Shown one piece after another: positions 50,743 to 58,394 of a DNA stretch of 64,000 bases. Source of the DNA: JBBRVW01 sp038246545. Its GTDB lineage: Bacteria > Actinomycetota > Actinomycetes > JACCUZ01. Both the position numbers and the translations under genes were made by a program. Each line of letters starts with the position of its first letter. Within the stretch, counting starts at the first letter, position 1. A model generated the notes under the pieces. The model did not search any database and was not told where the DNA came from. It was given only the letters and a program-made list of their open reading frames with translations. The stretch is from NCBI GenBank assembly GCA_038246545.1, contig JBBRVW010000023.1, positions 6,911 through 70,910 on the forward strand. Reading direction: 5' to 3'.

Positions 50743-51645
50743 GTGGCGGACGACCTCCCGGCGCTGCTCGTCGCCGGGGAGCGGGCGGCGTTCCACGGCC
50801 GTCCGGCCGCCGGGGTCGACCCGCTGCGGCGCGCCGTCGAGGCGGCGTCCGCCGACGGCCTGGCCGCGGAGGCGGCCGGGGCTGGTTGGCTGCTCGGCGT
50901 CTGCCTGGCCTCCGCCGGCCGGTACGGCGGCGCGCTGGAGGTCCTCGACCCGCTGGTGGCCGGCGCCGGGAGCGCCGAGAGCCGGGTGCTCGGCGCGCTC
51001 GCGGGAGCCACCGCCGCCAGCGTGCACCGCCAGCTCGGCCGGCACGCGGTGGCCCAGGGCTACGACGAGCGGGCGCTGGACCGGTGCGGAGGGACGGGCG
51101 AGGCGGGCTTCGACGCGCTCCTGGGGCTGGCGGCGGACGCGGTCGGGCTGGGCGACGCACCAGTCGCGGCGGCCCGGCTGGACGAGGCGGCCGCCCTGGT
51201 GGGCGACCGGGCCGACTGGTGGCGGCAGCGGGTGCGGCTGGGCTGGGTCCGGGCCGAGGTCGCCCTGCTCCAGGGCCGGCCGGGCGACGCCGTCGAGGCG
51301 GCGCACGCCGCCGTCGACCTGGCCGAGCAGTCCGGCGCGCCCCGGCACGTGGCCAAGGGACTGCTCTTCCAGGGCGTGGCACAGGTGGAGGCCAGGAACC
51401 TGGACGAGGCCGCCGTGCTGCTGCGGCGGGCCGGGCTGCTCGCCGAGAGCCTCGGCACCCTCCCGCTCCAGTGGCCGGCCCGGGCCATGCTGGGCGCCCT
51501 GCTGGCCGAGGAGGACCCCGCGGAGAGCGAGCGCGCTCTGGCTGCCGCCCGGCGGGCCGTGTCGGCGATCGCCGACGACCTCCCGCCGCACCTGCGCGAC
51601 GAGTGGCTGTCCCGCCCCGACGTGGACGCCCTGCTCGGGTCCTGA
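50743..51645 (+). CDS. Helical-repeat (TPR-like) protein
   Basis: This is a 300-residue Ala/Leu-rich protein. Repeated helix pairs of about 34-40 residues can be read (for example AGWLLGVCLASAGRYGGALEVLDPL and RAEVALLQGRPGDAVEAAHAAVDLAEQ), as in tetratricopeptide proteins. Position between groEL and sigD matches the M. tuberculosis Rv3415c locus, also of unknown function. The GTG start is preceded by GAGGGGG. It probably acts as a scaffold; partner unknown. Confidence 0.75.
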   Translation: MADDLPALLVAGERAAFHGRPAAGVDPLRRAVEAASADGLAAEAAGAGWLLGVCLASAGRYGGALEVLDPLVAGAGSAESRVLGALAGATAASVHRQLGRHAVAQGYDERALDRCGGTGEAGFDALLGLAADAVGLGDAPVAAARLDEAAALVGDRADWWRQRVRLGWVRAEVALLQGRPGDAVEAAHAAVDLAEQSGAPRHVAKGLLFQGVAQVEARNLDEAAVLLRRAGLLAESLGTLPLQWPARAMLGALLAEEDPAESERALAAARRAVSAIADDLPPHLRDEWLSRPDVDALLGS

Positions 51646-51770
51646 GCCCGCCGGCACGGGTCGCGCGTGGCCGGGAGAGATTCACCCCGACGGGTCATGC
51701 TCGCCGTGCTACCTGCCGATGAGGAGGGGGTACGCCGGGACGGACCCGGCGCCGGAGGTGACGCACGGGC

Positions 51771-52376
51771 ATGTCCACAGTCCTCGTCTGCGACGACTCG
51801 CCGCTGGCCCGCGAGGCGCTCCGCCGCGCCGTGGCCACCGTGGCGGGAGTCGAGCGCGTCGCCGTCGCCAGCTCGGGCGAGGAGTGCCTGGTGCGCTTCA
51901 GTGCCGAGCGCCCCGACCTGGTCCTCGTCGACGTCCGCATGCCCGGAATCGGCGGTGTCGAGGCAGCTCGCCGAATCCTCGGTGCCGCACCCCAGACTGC
52001 GGTCATCATGATGACGATGGCCGAGGACGTCGAGGGTGTGGCCCGGGCGGTCGGCTCCGGCGCCCGGGGCTACCTTGTCAAGGACGCGTCACGGGAGGAG
52101 CTGACCGCGATGGTCACGCAGGCTCTTGCCGACGTCGCGGCCCGTCACGCCCCGCGCCACCGGCCCGACACCGAGAACCTCCCGCCGCTCACGGAGCGCG
52201 AGCTCCAGGTGCTGCGCGGCATGGGTCGGGGCCGCAGCAACTCCGAGATCGGCAAAGAGCTCTACCTCTCCGAGGACACCGTCAAGACCCACGCGCGCCG
52301 GCTGTTCCGCAAGCTGGGAGCCGCCGACCGGGCCCAGGCCGTCGCCATGGGTTTCCGGTGGGGGTTGGTGCGTTGA
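51771..52376 (+). CDS. bldM: Atypical response regulator, BldM orthologue
   Basis: This 201-residue protein matches Streptomyces BldM along its whole length as I recall it: VLVCDDSPLAREALRRAVATV at the start, D54 in LVLVDVRMPG, and the LuxR-type HTH LTERELQVLRGMGRGRSNSEIGKELYLSEDTVKTHARRLFRKLGA, ending AVAMGFRWGLVR. BldM controls aerial-hyphae genes as a homodimer or with WhiI, and no partner kinase is adjacent here. sigD starts four bases after its stop, the same neighbourhood as in Streptomyces. Confidence 0.9.
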   Translation: MSTVLVCDDSPLAREALRRAVATVAGVERVAVASSGEECLVRFSAERPDLVLVDVRMPGIGGVEAARRILGAAPQTAVIMMTMAEDVEGVARAVGSGARGYLVKDASREELTAMVTQALADVAARHAPRHRPDTENLPPLTERELQVLRGMGRGRSNSEIGKELYLSEDTVKTHARRLFRKLGAADRAQAVAMGFRWGLVR

Positions 52377-52380
52377 GGCG

Positions 52381-52998
52381 ATGACCGTAACGTCGAGGCC
52401 CTCCCAGGCGATCTCCAAGGGCACGGAGATCGATGGTTCCCCGGTCGACCTGGGCTGGCTGGCTGCACGCGCCGTGGAGGGAGACACGGCAGCGCGCGAC
52501 GCCCTGCTGGCGCACGTCCGCATCGTGGTCCACCGCTACTGCCGTGCGCGGTTGGGCCGGCTGCCGGGCAGTGAGGAGGCCGCCGACGACGTTGCCCAGG
52601 AGGTCTGTCTCGCCGTGCTCTCCGCCCTGCCGCGCTACCGCGACGAAGGGCGCCCGTTCGAGGCGTTCGTCTTCGGTATCGCCGCTCACAAGGTCGCCGA
52701 CGCCCAGCGCGCGGCCGGCCGCGCCGCGCTGCCCAGCGACGACCTGCCGGACACGCCGGACCTCGGTCCGGGGCCGGAGGACCACGCCGTCCGCAGCAGC
52801 GAGGTGGCCACCGCGCGCCGGCTGCTCGACCTCCTTCCCAAGCACCAGCGCGAGCTCCTGCTGATGCGGGTCGCCGTCGGACTGTCCGCCGAGGAGACCG
52901 GTGCAGCCCTCGGCATGACCTCGGGCGCCGTGCGGGTGGCCCAGCACCGGGCCCTGGCCCGGCTCCGCCTGCTCGCCGCCGCGGAGGTGACCCCATGA
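52381..52998 (+). CDS. sigD: ECF sigma factor SigD
   Basis: This is a 205-residue extracytoplasmic-function sigma factor. Region 2 is around SEEAADDVAQEVCLAVLSALPRYRDEGRPFEAFVFGIA, and region 4 is LPKHQRELLLMRVAVGLSAEETGAALGMTSGAVRVAQHRALARLR. Position between bldM and its anti-sigma factor matches SigD of mycobacteria and Streptomyces. It directs polymerase to a specific regulon once released. Its stop overlaps the anti-sigma ATG (ATGA). Confidence 0.92.
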   Translation: MTVTSRPSQAISKGTEIDGSPVDLGWLAARAVEGDTAARDALLAHVRIVVHRYCRARLGRLPGSEEAADDVAQEVCLAVLSALPRYRDEGRPFEAFVFGIAAHKVADAQRAAGRAALPSDDLPDTPDLGPGPEDHAVRSSEVATARRLLDLLPKHQRELLLMRVAVGLSAEETGAALGMTSGAVRVAQHRALARLRLLAAAEVTP

Positions 52999-54047
52999 CC
53001 TCCCTCGTCGGCCCGCAGGGCTCGCCCGACCCGGGCGGCCTCGACCTGCTCGCGGTCAACCGGGACGCCGACCTGCTCGACCTGCTCGCGAGGCGGGCTC
53101 CCGTCCCGTCCGGCGACCCGGTTCTCGCCCTGCTGGCAGCCCTCGCCGCCGACGTCGACGAGGGCCTCGACGAGCTGCTCGTCGGCCTCGATGACGCCGA
53201 CGCACTGGTCGCCGCCGTGTCCACGGCCATTGTCGTGCCGCCCCTGCCGGTCGCGCGGCGCGGCCACGGCCTGCGCGCCACGACGGTCGCGATCGTCGTG
53301 GGCGCCACGCTCTCGATCGGCGGCGTCGCGGCAGCGGTGACCGGCGACCCGCTGGCGCCGGTCAAGGGAATCGTCACCGCCATGGGCGGTCACGGTGCCG
53401 ACCAGCACCCCGGCAAGGCCCGGGCCTTCGGAGCCGGTAAGCAAGCTGACCGCCAGATCCACGGCGGCGACCTGGCCGGTGCTCGGGCCAGCCTGGACGC
53501 GATGCGGACCCAGCTCACCCGGACCGACCTGTCGAAGGGGGACCGCCAGGCGATCGAGGCGAAGCTCGCCGCCCTGGAGCGCAAGCTGGCGCGCGCCACG
53601 CCCACCGCTCAGGACGAGGGCCAGGGCCAGGGCCAGGGGCAGGGGAACGCGACCGGCTCGGGCGGTCACGGGCAGCAGGGCGGGCCGGCGACCACGCCCG
53701 CCAGGAAGCCGACCAGCAAGCCGGCCAAGCCCGGAAACGGATCCGGCGGCAAGCCGGCGACGAAGCCGAAGGCGACCCGGACAGCCGAGCCGCCGGCCAC
53801 CGGCAAGGTCAAGACCTCCGGCGGGTCCACCTCGGGCGCCAAGGCCGACAAGCCCGCCACGAACGGCTCCGGCGGACGACAGGGCCGGACCACACCCATC
53901 CCGTCGGCGGCCACCGACGGCGACACCGGCACCGGTAACGCCAAGAGCAACAGCAACGCCAACCGCAAGGGGAGCGCCGCCCCCGTCGAGGGCGGGCCGG
54001 CTGCGAACGGCCAGTCCGCCGGCGAGGGGTCGTCCACCGGCGGGTGA
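52995..54047 (+). CDS. RsdA-like anti-sigma-D factor
   Basis: This is a 350-residue single-pass membrane protein. The cytosolic N terminus LDLLAVNRDADLLDLLARRAPVPSGDPVLALLAALAADVD resembles the sigma-binding helices of RsdA. A membrane helix spans residues 93-116. The outer part is low complexity, with a GQ run near 205 and Lys/Pro/Gly/Thr-rich sequence to the end, probably a flexible wall-spanning segment. Regulated proteolysis, as for mycobacterial RsdA, would release SigD. It overlaps sigD by four bases. Confidence 0.88.
   Translation: MTSLVGPQGSPDPGGLDLLAVNRDADLLDLLARRAPVPSGDPVLALLAALAADVDEGLDELLVGLDDADALVAAVSTAIVVPPLPVARRGHGLRATTVAIVVGATLSIGGVAAAVTGDPLAPVKGIVTAMGGHGADQHPGKARAFGAGKQADRQIHGGDLAGARASLDAMRTQLTRTDLSKGDRQAIEAKLAALERKLARATPTAQDEGQGQGQGQGNATGSGGHGQQGGPATTPARKPTSKPAKPGNGSGGKPATKPKATRTAEPPATGKVKTSGGSTSGAKADKPATNGSGGRQGRTTPIPSAATDGDTGTGNAKSNSNANRKGSAAPVEGGPAANGQSAGEGSSTGG
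53618..53645 (+). repeat. GGCCAG hexanucleotide microsatellite in the anti-sigma gene
   Basis: GGCCAG is repeated three times, followed by GGGCAG-like units, encoding the GQGQGQGQG run. In-frame copy-number change would alter linker length without a frameshift. Confidence 0.7.
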
Positions 54048-54096
54048 GCGGCACGGGGCACGGCGCGCCTCCCGTACCATCGGTGGGGTGACGGGC

Positions 54097-55602
54097 ATGC
54101 CGGACGACCACTCCCCGCTCGCCCCCCTGGGGCTCACCTTCGACGACGTCCTGCTCCTCCCGGAGGAGACCGACGTCGTCCCCTCCGAGGTCGACACGAG
54201 CTCGCGCCTGACCCGCGGGATCACGGTCGCGGTGCCGCTGCTGTCCGCGGCCATGGACACCGTCACCGAGGCCCGGATGGCGATCGCGATGGCCCGCGAG
54301 GGTGGCATCGGCGTCCTGCACCGCAACCTCTCGATCGAGGACCAGGCCCACCAGGTCGACCTGGTGAAGCGCTCCGAGTCCGGAATGGTGAGCGACCCGC
54401 TGACCGTCGGGCCCGACGAGACGCTGGCCGAGCTCGACCGTCTCTGCGGCCTCTACCGCGTCTCGGGCCTCCCGGTGGTCGACGCTGACCGCACGCTGCT
54501 CGGCATCATCACCAACCGGGACCTGCTCTTCGTGCCTGCCGAGGGCTACGAGGCCCGCACCGTCCGCGAGCTCATGACACCGATGCCCCTGGTCACGGCG
54601 CCGGTCGGCATCCGGTCCGAGGACGCGGCCGCGTTGCTGGCCAAGCACAAGATCGAGAAGCTGCCGCTCATCGACGGAGCGGGCCGGCTGGCCGGGCTCA
54701 TCACGGTCAAGGACTTCGTCAAGACCGAGCAGTACCCCCACGCGACCAAGGACGGCGAGAGCCGCCTCCGGGTGGCCGCGGCGATCGGCTACTTCGGCGA
54801 CGCCTGGGAGCGGGCGACCAGCCTGGTCGAGGCAGGCGTCGACGTGCTCGTGCCCGACACCGCCAACGGCCAGGCGCGACTGATGCTCGACATGGTCCGC
54901 CGGCTGAAGGGCGATCCCGCCACCCGCCACGTGCAGGTGCTGGCCGGCAACGTCGCGACCCGTGGCGGCGCGCAGGCGCTGGTCGACGCCGGTGCAGACG
55001 GCGTCAAGGTCGGCGTGGGCCCGGGGAGCATCTGCACCACGCGGGTGGTCGCCGGCGTCGGCGTACCGCAGATCACGGCGATCATGGACGCCGCGACGGC
55101 CTGTCGGCCGGCTGGCGTCCCGGTGGTCGGCGACGGCGGGCTGCAGTACTCCGGGGACATCGCGAAGGCGATCGTGGCCGGTGCCGACACCGTGATGCTC
55201 GGCTCGCTGCTCGCCGGCTGCGACGAGAGCCCCGGCGAGCTGGTGTTCGTCAACGGCAAGCAGTTCAAGCGCTACCGCGGCATGGGCTCGCTCGGTGCGA
55301 TGGCATCGCGGGGCAAGACGTCCTACTCCAAGGACCGCTACTTCCAGGCCGACGTCCGCAGCGACGACGAGATCGTGCCGGAGGGCATCGAGGGGCAGGT
55401 CGCCTACCGCGGCCCGCTGCACGCCGTCGCTGGCCAGCTGATCGGTGGCCTGCACCAGTCGATGTTCTACGTCGGTGCGCACACGGTCCCCCAGCTGCAG
55501 GAGCGGGGGAGGTTCGTGCGCATCACCGCCGCCGGGCTCAAGGAGAGCCACCCGCACGACATCCAGATGACCGTCGAGGCCCCCAACTACCACTCCCGCT
55601 GA
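54097..55602 (+). CDS. guaB: Inosine-5'-monophosphate dehydrogenase
   Basis: This enzyme makes XMP from IMP, the rate-limiting step of GMP synthesis. The 501-residue protein has LTFDDVLLLPEETDVVPSEVD, two CBS domains (about residues 95-215), the catalytic cysteine C313 in GVGPGSICTTR, and the mobile flap RYFQADV. ATG 54097 is listed; GTG 54088 is in frame and lies seven bases after TACCAT (54075-54080), so a leaderless start three codons earlier is possible. It corresponds to M. tuberculosis guaB2. Confidence 0.97.
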   Translation: MPDDHSPLAPLGLTFDDVLLLPEETDVVPSEVDTSSRLTRGITVAVPLLSAAMDTVTEARMAIAMAREGGIGVLHRNLSIEDQAHQVDLVKRSESGMVSDPLTVGPDETLAELDRLCGLYRVSGLPVVDADRTLLGIITNRDLLFVPAEGYEARTVRELMTPMPLVTAPVGIRSEDAAALLAKHKIEKLPLIDGAGRLAGLITVKDFVKTEQYPHATKDGESRLRVAAAIGYFGDAWERATSLVEAGVDVLVPDTANGQARLMLDMVRRLKGDPATRHVQVLAGNVATRGGAQALVDAGADGVKVGVGPGSICTTRVVAGVGVPQITAIMDAATACRPAGVPVVGDGGLQYSGDIAKAIVAGADTVMLGSLLAGCDESPGELVFVNGKQFKRYRGMGSLGAMASRGKTSYSKDRYFQADVRSDDEIVPEGIEGQVAYRGPLHAVAGQLIGGLHQSMFYVGAHTVPQLQERGRFVRITAAGLKESHPHDIQMTVEAPNYHSR

Positions 55603-55641
55603 GGAGCGCGCACCTCTCCATGACCCTCACCTCATGACCTC

Positions 55642-56751
55642 ATGACCGAGATCGAGATCGGCCGAGGCAAGCGCGGCCGCACGGCGTACTCCTTCGACGA
55701 CATCGCGATCGTGCCGAGCCGGCGCACCCGCGACCCCGAGGAGGTGTCGGTCGCCTGGCAGATCGACGCCTACCGGTTCGAGATCCCGGTGCTGGCCGCA
55801 CCGATGGACTCGGTCGTGTCGCCCGCGACGGCGATCGCGCTCGGTCAGCTGGGCGGGCTCGGGGTGCTCAACCTCGAGGGCCTCTGGACCCGCTACGACG
55901 ACCCCGGGCCGCTGCTCGCCGAGATCGCGGGTCTCGGCGACGCCGAGGCGACCCGCCGGATGCAGGAGGTTTACGACGCCCCGATCCAGCCGGAGCTGGT
56001 CGCGGCGCGGATCGCGGAGGTGCGGGCCGCCGGCGTCACCGTGGCTGCAGCGCTCTCGCCGCAGCGCACCGCTCAGCTCTGGAAGACCGTCGTCGACGCC
56101 GGCGTCGACCTGTTCGTGATCCGCGGCACCACGGTCAGCGCCGAGCACGTGTCCGGCCGGGCCGAGCCGCTGAACCTCAAGCAGTTCATCTACGAGCTCG
56201 ACGTGCCGGTGATCGTCGGTGGCTGCGCGACCTACCAGGCGGGGCTGCACCTCATGCGCACCGGCGCGGCCGGTGTGCTCGTCGGGTTCGGCGGGGGAGC
56301 GTCGCACACGACCCGCTCGGTGCTGGGCATCTCGGTGCCGATGGCCTCGGCCGTGGCCGACGTGCACGCGGCGCGGCGCGACTACCTCGACGAGTCCGGC
56401 GGCCGTTACGTGCACGTCATCGCCGACGGTGGCGTCGGGCTCTCCGGCGACGTGTCGAAGGCGATCGCGTGCGGCGCCGACGCCGTCATGGTCGGCTCGC
56501 CGCTTGCACGGGCCACCGAGGCGCCCGGCCGTGGCTTCCACTGGGGCTCCGAGGCGCACCACGGCGAGCTGCCGCGCGGCGAGCGGGTGCAGGTGGGCAC
56601 GATCGGTTCCCTCGAGGAGATCCTGCTCGGCCCGTCGCGGGTCTCCGACGGCTCGATGAACATCGTCGGCGCGCTACGGCGAGCGATGGCGACGACCGGC
56701 TACTCCGACCTCAAGGAGTTCCAGCGGGTCGAGGTCACCGTCGCCCGCTGA
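55642..56751 (+). CDS. guaB3: GuaB3-type IMPDH/GMPR-family protein
   Basis: This is a 369-residue beta/alpha-barrel protein of the IMPDH/GMP reductase superfamily, lacking CBS domains. Conserved parts are YSFDDIAIVPSRRTRDPEEV, GGCATYQAGLHLMRTGAAGVLVG and HVIADGGVGLSGDVSKAIACGADAVM. In the catalytic loop the cysteine is absent (GFGGGASHTTRSVLG), as in other actinobacterial GuaB3 proteins that I recall. It follows guaB by 39 bases, as in mycobacteria. The exact reaction is uncertain. Confidence 0.92.
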   Translation: MTEIEIGRGKRGRTAYSFDDIAIVPSRRTRDPEEVSVAWQIDAYRFEIPVLAAPMDSVVSPATAIALGQLGGLGVLNLEGLWTRYDDPGPLLAEIAGLGDAEATRRMQEVYDAPIQPELVAARIAEVRAAGVTVAAALSPQRTAQLWKTVVDAGVDLFVIRGTTVSAEHVSGRAEPLNLKQFIYELDVPVIVGGCATYQAGLHLMRTGAAGVLVGFGGGASHTTRSVLGISVPMASAVADVHAARRDYLDESGGRYVHVIADGGVGLSGDVSKAIACGADAVMVGSPLARATEAPGRGFHWGSEAHHGELPRGERVQVGTIGSLEEILLGPSRVSDGSMNIVGALRRAMATTGYSDLKEFQRVEVTVAR

Positions 56752-56839
56752 CCTCCCGCCCCGCCTCCGCCCCGCGCCCGGTGATCACGTGGTCGGCAGC
56801 CGTCGTCGCCCGGGGTGAGCCCGCCCGGCTACCGACCAG

Positions 56840-56845
56840 TAACAT
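56840..56845 (+). promoter_or_regulatory. Candidate -10 box for the gabD2-like gene
   Basis: TAACAT lies seven bases before ATG 56853, fitting a leaderless start. An alternative ATG (56844) lies inside it. No good -35 is visible. It would separate gabD2-choD-SDR from the guaB genes. Confidence 0.4.
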
Positions 56846-56852
56846 GCCGGCC

Positions 56853-58394
56853 ATGGGGCTCCCCGTCGCACACGCGGCGCTGACCGCCGATGTCGTGGCC
56901 GCGGCCGGCGCCGCCCGCACGACGACGTACGCCCCCGTCACCGGTGAGCGGCTGGTCGACCTCCCCGTCTCGACGCCCGCCGACGTCGCCCGTGCCTACG
57001 ACCTGGCGCGAGCCGCCCAGCAGCGCTGGGCCACGACGCCGCTCGCCCAACGGGTGTCGGTGCTCCTCCGGCTGCACGACCTGGTGCTGGACCGCCAGGA
57101 CGAGGTGCTCGACCTCGTGCAGCGCGAGACGGGCAAGGCCCGCCGGCACGCGCTGGACGAGCTGGTCGACGTCGCGCTGAACGCGCGGCACTACGCGCGC
57201 ACCGCCCGGCGCTACCTCGCCCCGGTGCGCCACGCTGGCATCGCGCCGCTGCTGTCGACGGCATACGAGCTGCACCACCCGAAGGGGGTGGTCGGCATCG
57301 TCTCGCCGTGGAACTACCCGCTCACGCTCGCCGTGTCCGACGCGATACCCGCGTTCGTCGCCGGCAACGCGGTGGTGCACAAGCCTGACAGCCAGACCAC
57401 GCTCACGGCGCTCTGGATCCGTGCGCTCGCGGTCGAGGCCGGCCTGCCCGGCGACCTGTGGCAGGTCGTGGTCGGTGACGGTCCGGTGGTGGGGCGTGCC
57501 GTCGTCGACGGTGGCGACTACGTCTGCTTCACCGGCTCGACGCAGGTCGGCCGCGAGGTGGCCGAGCGGTGCGCGCGCCGCCTGGTCGGTTGCTCGCTGG
57601 AGCTCGGCGGCAAGAACCCGATGGTCGTCCTGGCCGACGCCGACCTGGACCGCGCTGCCGAGGGTGCGGTCCGTGACTGCTTCAGCAACGCCGGCCAGCT
57701 CTGCATCGCGATGGAGCGCCTCTACGTCGTCGACGCGGTGCACGACGAGTTCGTCGACCGGTTCGTCCGCAGGGTGCGCGCGCTCCGCCTCGGCGCCGAG
57801 CTCGACTACGGGCCCGACATGGGATCGCTCATCTCGGCCGCCCAGCTGCAGCGGGTCACCGCGCACGTCGACGACGCCCTCGCCAAGGGCGCCCAGGTGC
57901 TCGCCGGCGGCCGGCCGCGACCGGACGTCGGCCCCTACTTCTACGAGCCGACGGTGCTCACGCACGTCACCGAGGACATGGAGCTCTGTCGGGCCGAGAC
58001 CTTCGGCCCCGTGGTGTCGGTGCGCGCAGTGCGCGACGAGGACGAGGCGGTCTCGCTCGCCAACGACTCGGAGTACGGCCTCAACGCGTCGGTCTGGACC
58101 CGCGACGTGGCCCGCGGCCGCCGGGTCGCCGCCCGGATCCGCACCGGCACAGTGAGCATCAACGAGACGTACGCCGCGGTGTGGGGCGCCACCAGGTCGC
58201 CCATGGGCGGGGTGAAGGACTCCGGGCTCGGCCGGCGGCACGGTCGCGACGGCATCCTCAGGTACACCGAGCCGCAGACGGTCGCCGTGCAGCGGCTGGT
58301 CGGTTTCGCCCCGCCGCCCTCGGTGTCGTGGGATCGATGGGCGAAGGGGTTCACCGTCTCCTTGCGGGCTCTCAAGGCCCTCCGCCGCCGATGA
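56853..58394 (+). CDS. gabD2: Succinate-semialdehyde dehydrogenase (GabD2-like)
   Basis: This 513-residue aldehyde dehydrogenase oxidises succinate semialdehyde to succinate with NAD(P). N154 (SPWNYP), E250 (SLELGGKNP) and C284 (SNAGQLCIAMER) form the active site. It is closer to M. tuberculosis GabD2 than to GabD1 in motifs such as ISPWNYPxTLxVSD and RACFSNAGQLCI. Start ATG 56853 is preferred over 56844 because of the -10 spacing. The stop overlaps the GMC gene by four bases. Confidence 0.9.
   Translation: MGLPVAHAALTADVVAAAGAARTTTYAPVTGERLVDLPVSTPADVARAYDLARAAQQRWATTPLAQRVSVLLRLHDLVLDRQDEVLDLVQRETGKARRHALDELVDVALNARHYARTARRYLAPVRHAGIAPLLSTAYELHHPKGVVGIVSPWNYPLTLAVSDAIPAFVAGNAVVHKPDSQTTLTALWIRALAVEAGLPGDLWQVVVGDGPVVGRAVVDGGDYVCFTGSTQVGREVAERCARRLVGCSLELGGKNPMVVLADADLDRAAEGAVRDCFSNAGQLCIAMERLYVVDAVHDEFVDRFVRRVRALRLGAELDYGPDMGSLISAAQLQRVTAHVDDALAKGAQVLAGGRPRPDVGPYFYEPTVLTHVTEDMELCRAETFGPVVSVRAVRDEDEAVSLANDSEYGLNASVWTRDVARGRRVAARIRTGTVSINETYAAVWGATRSPMGGVKDSGLGRRHGRDGILRYTEPQTVAVQRLVGFAPPPSVSWDRWAKGFTVSLRALKALRRR

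Noticed and set aside
47769..51011. Very long open frame on the minus strand (1080 codons) across groEL and the MerR gene
   Set aside because: It is antisense to well-identified genes, is Arg/Ala/Gly/Pro-rich with no family motif, and arises from the GC-biased codon use of the real genes.
50096..52384. 762-codon plus-strand frame covering the regulator and helical-repeat genes
   Set aside because: It is out of frame with the MerR-type, TPR-like and BldM genes, which have recognisable motifs; its translation is Arg/Pro-rich noise.
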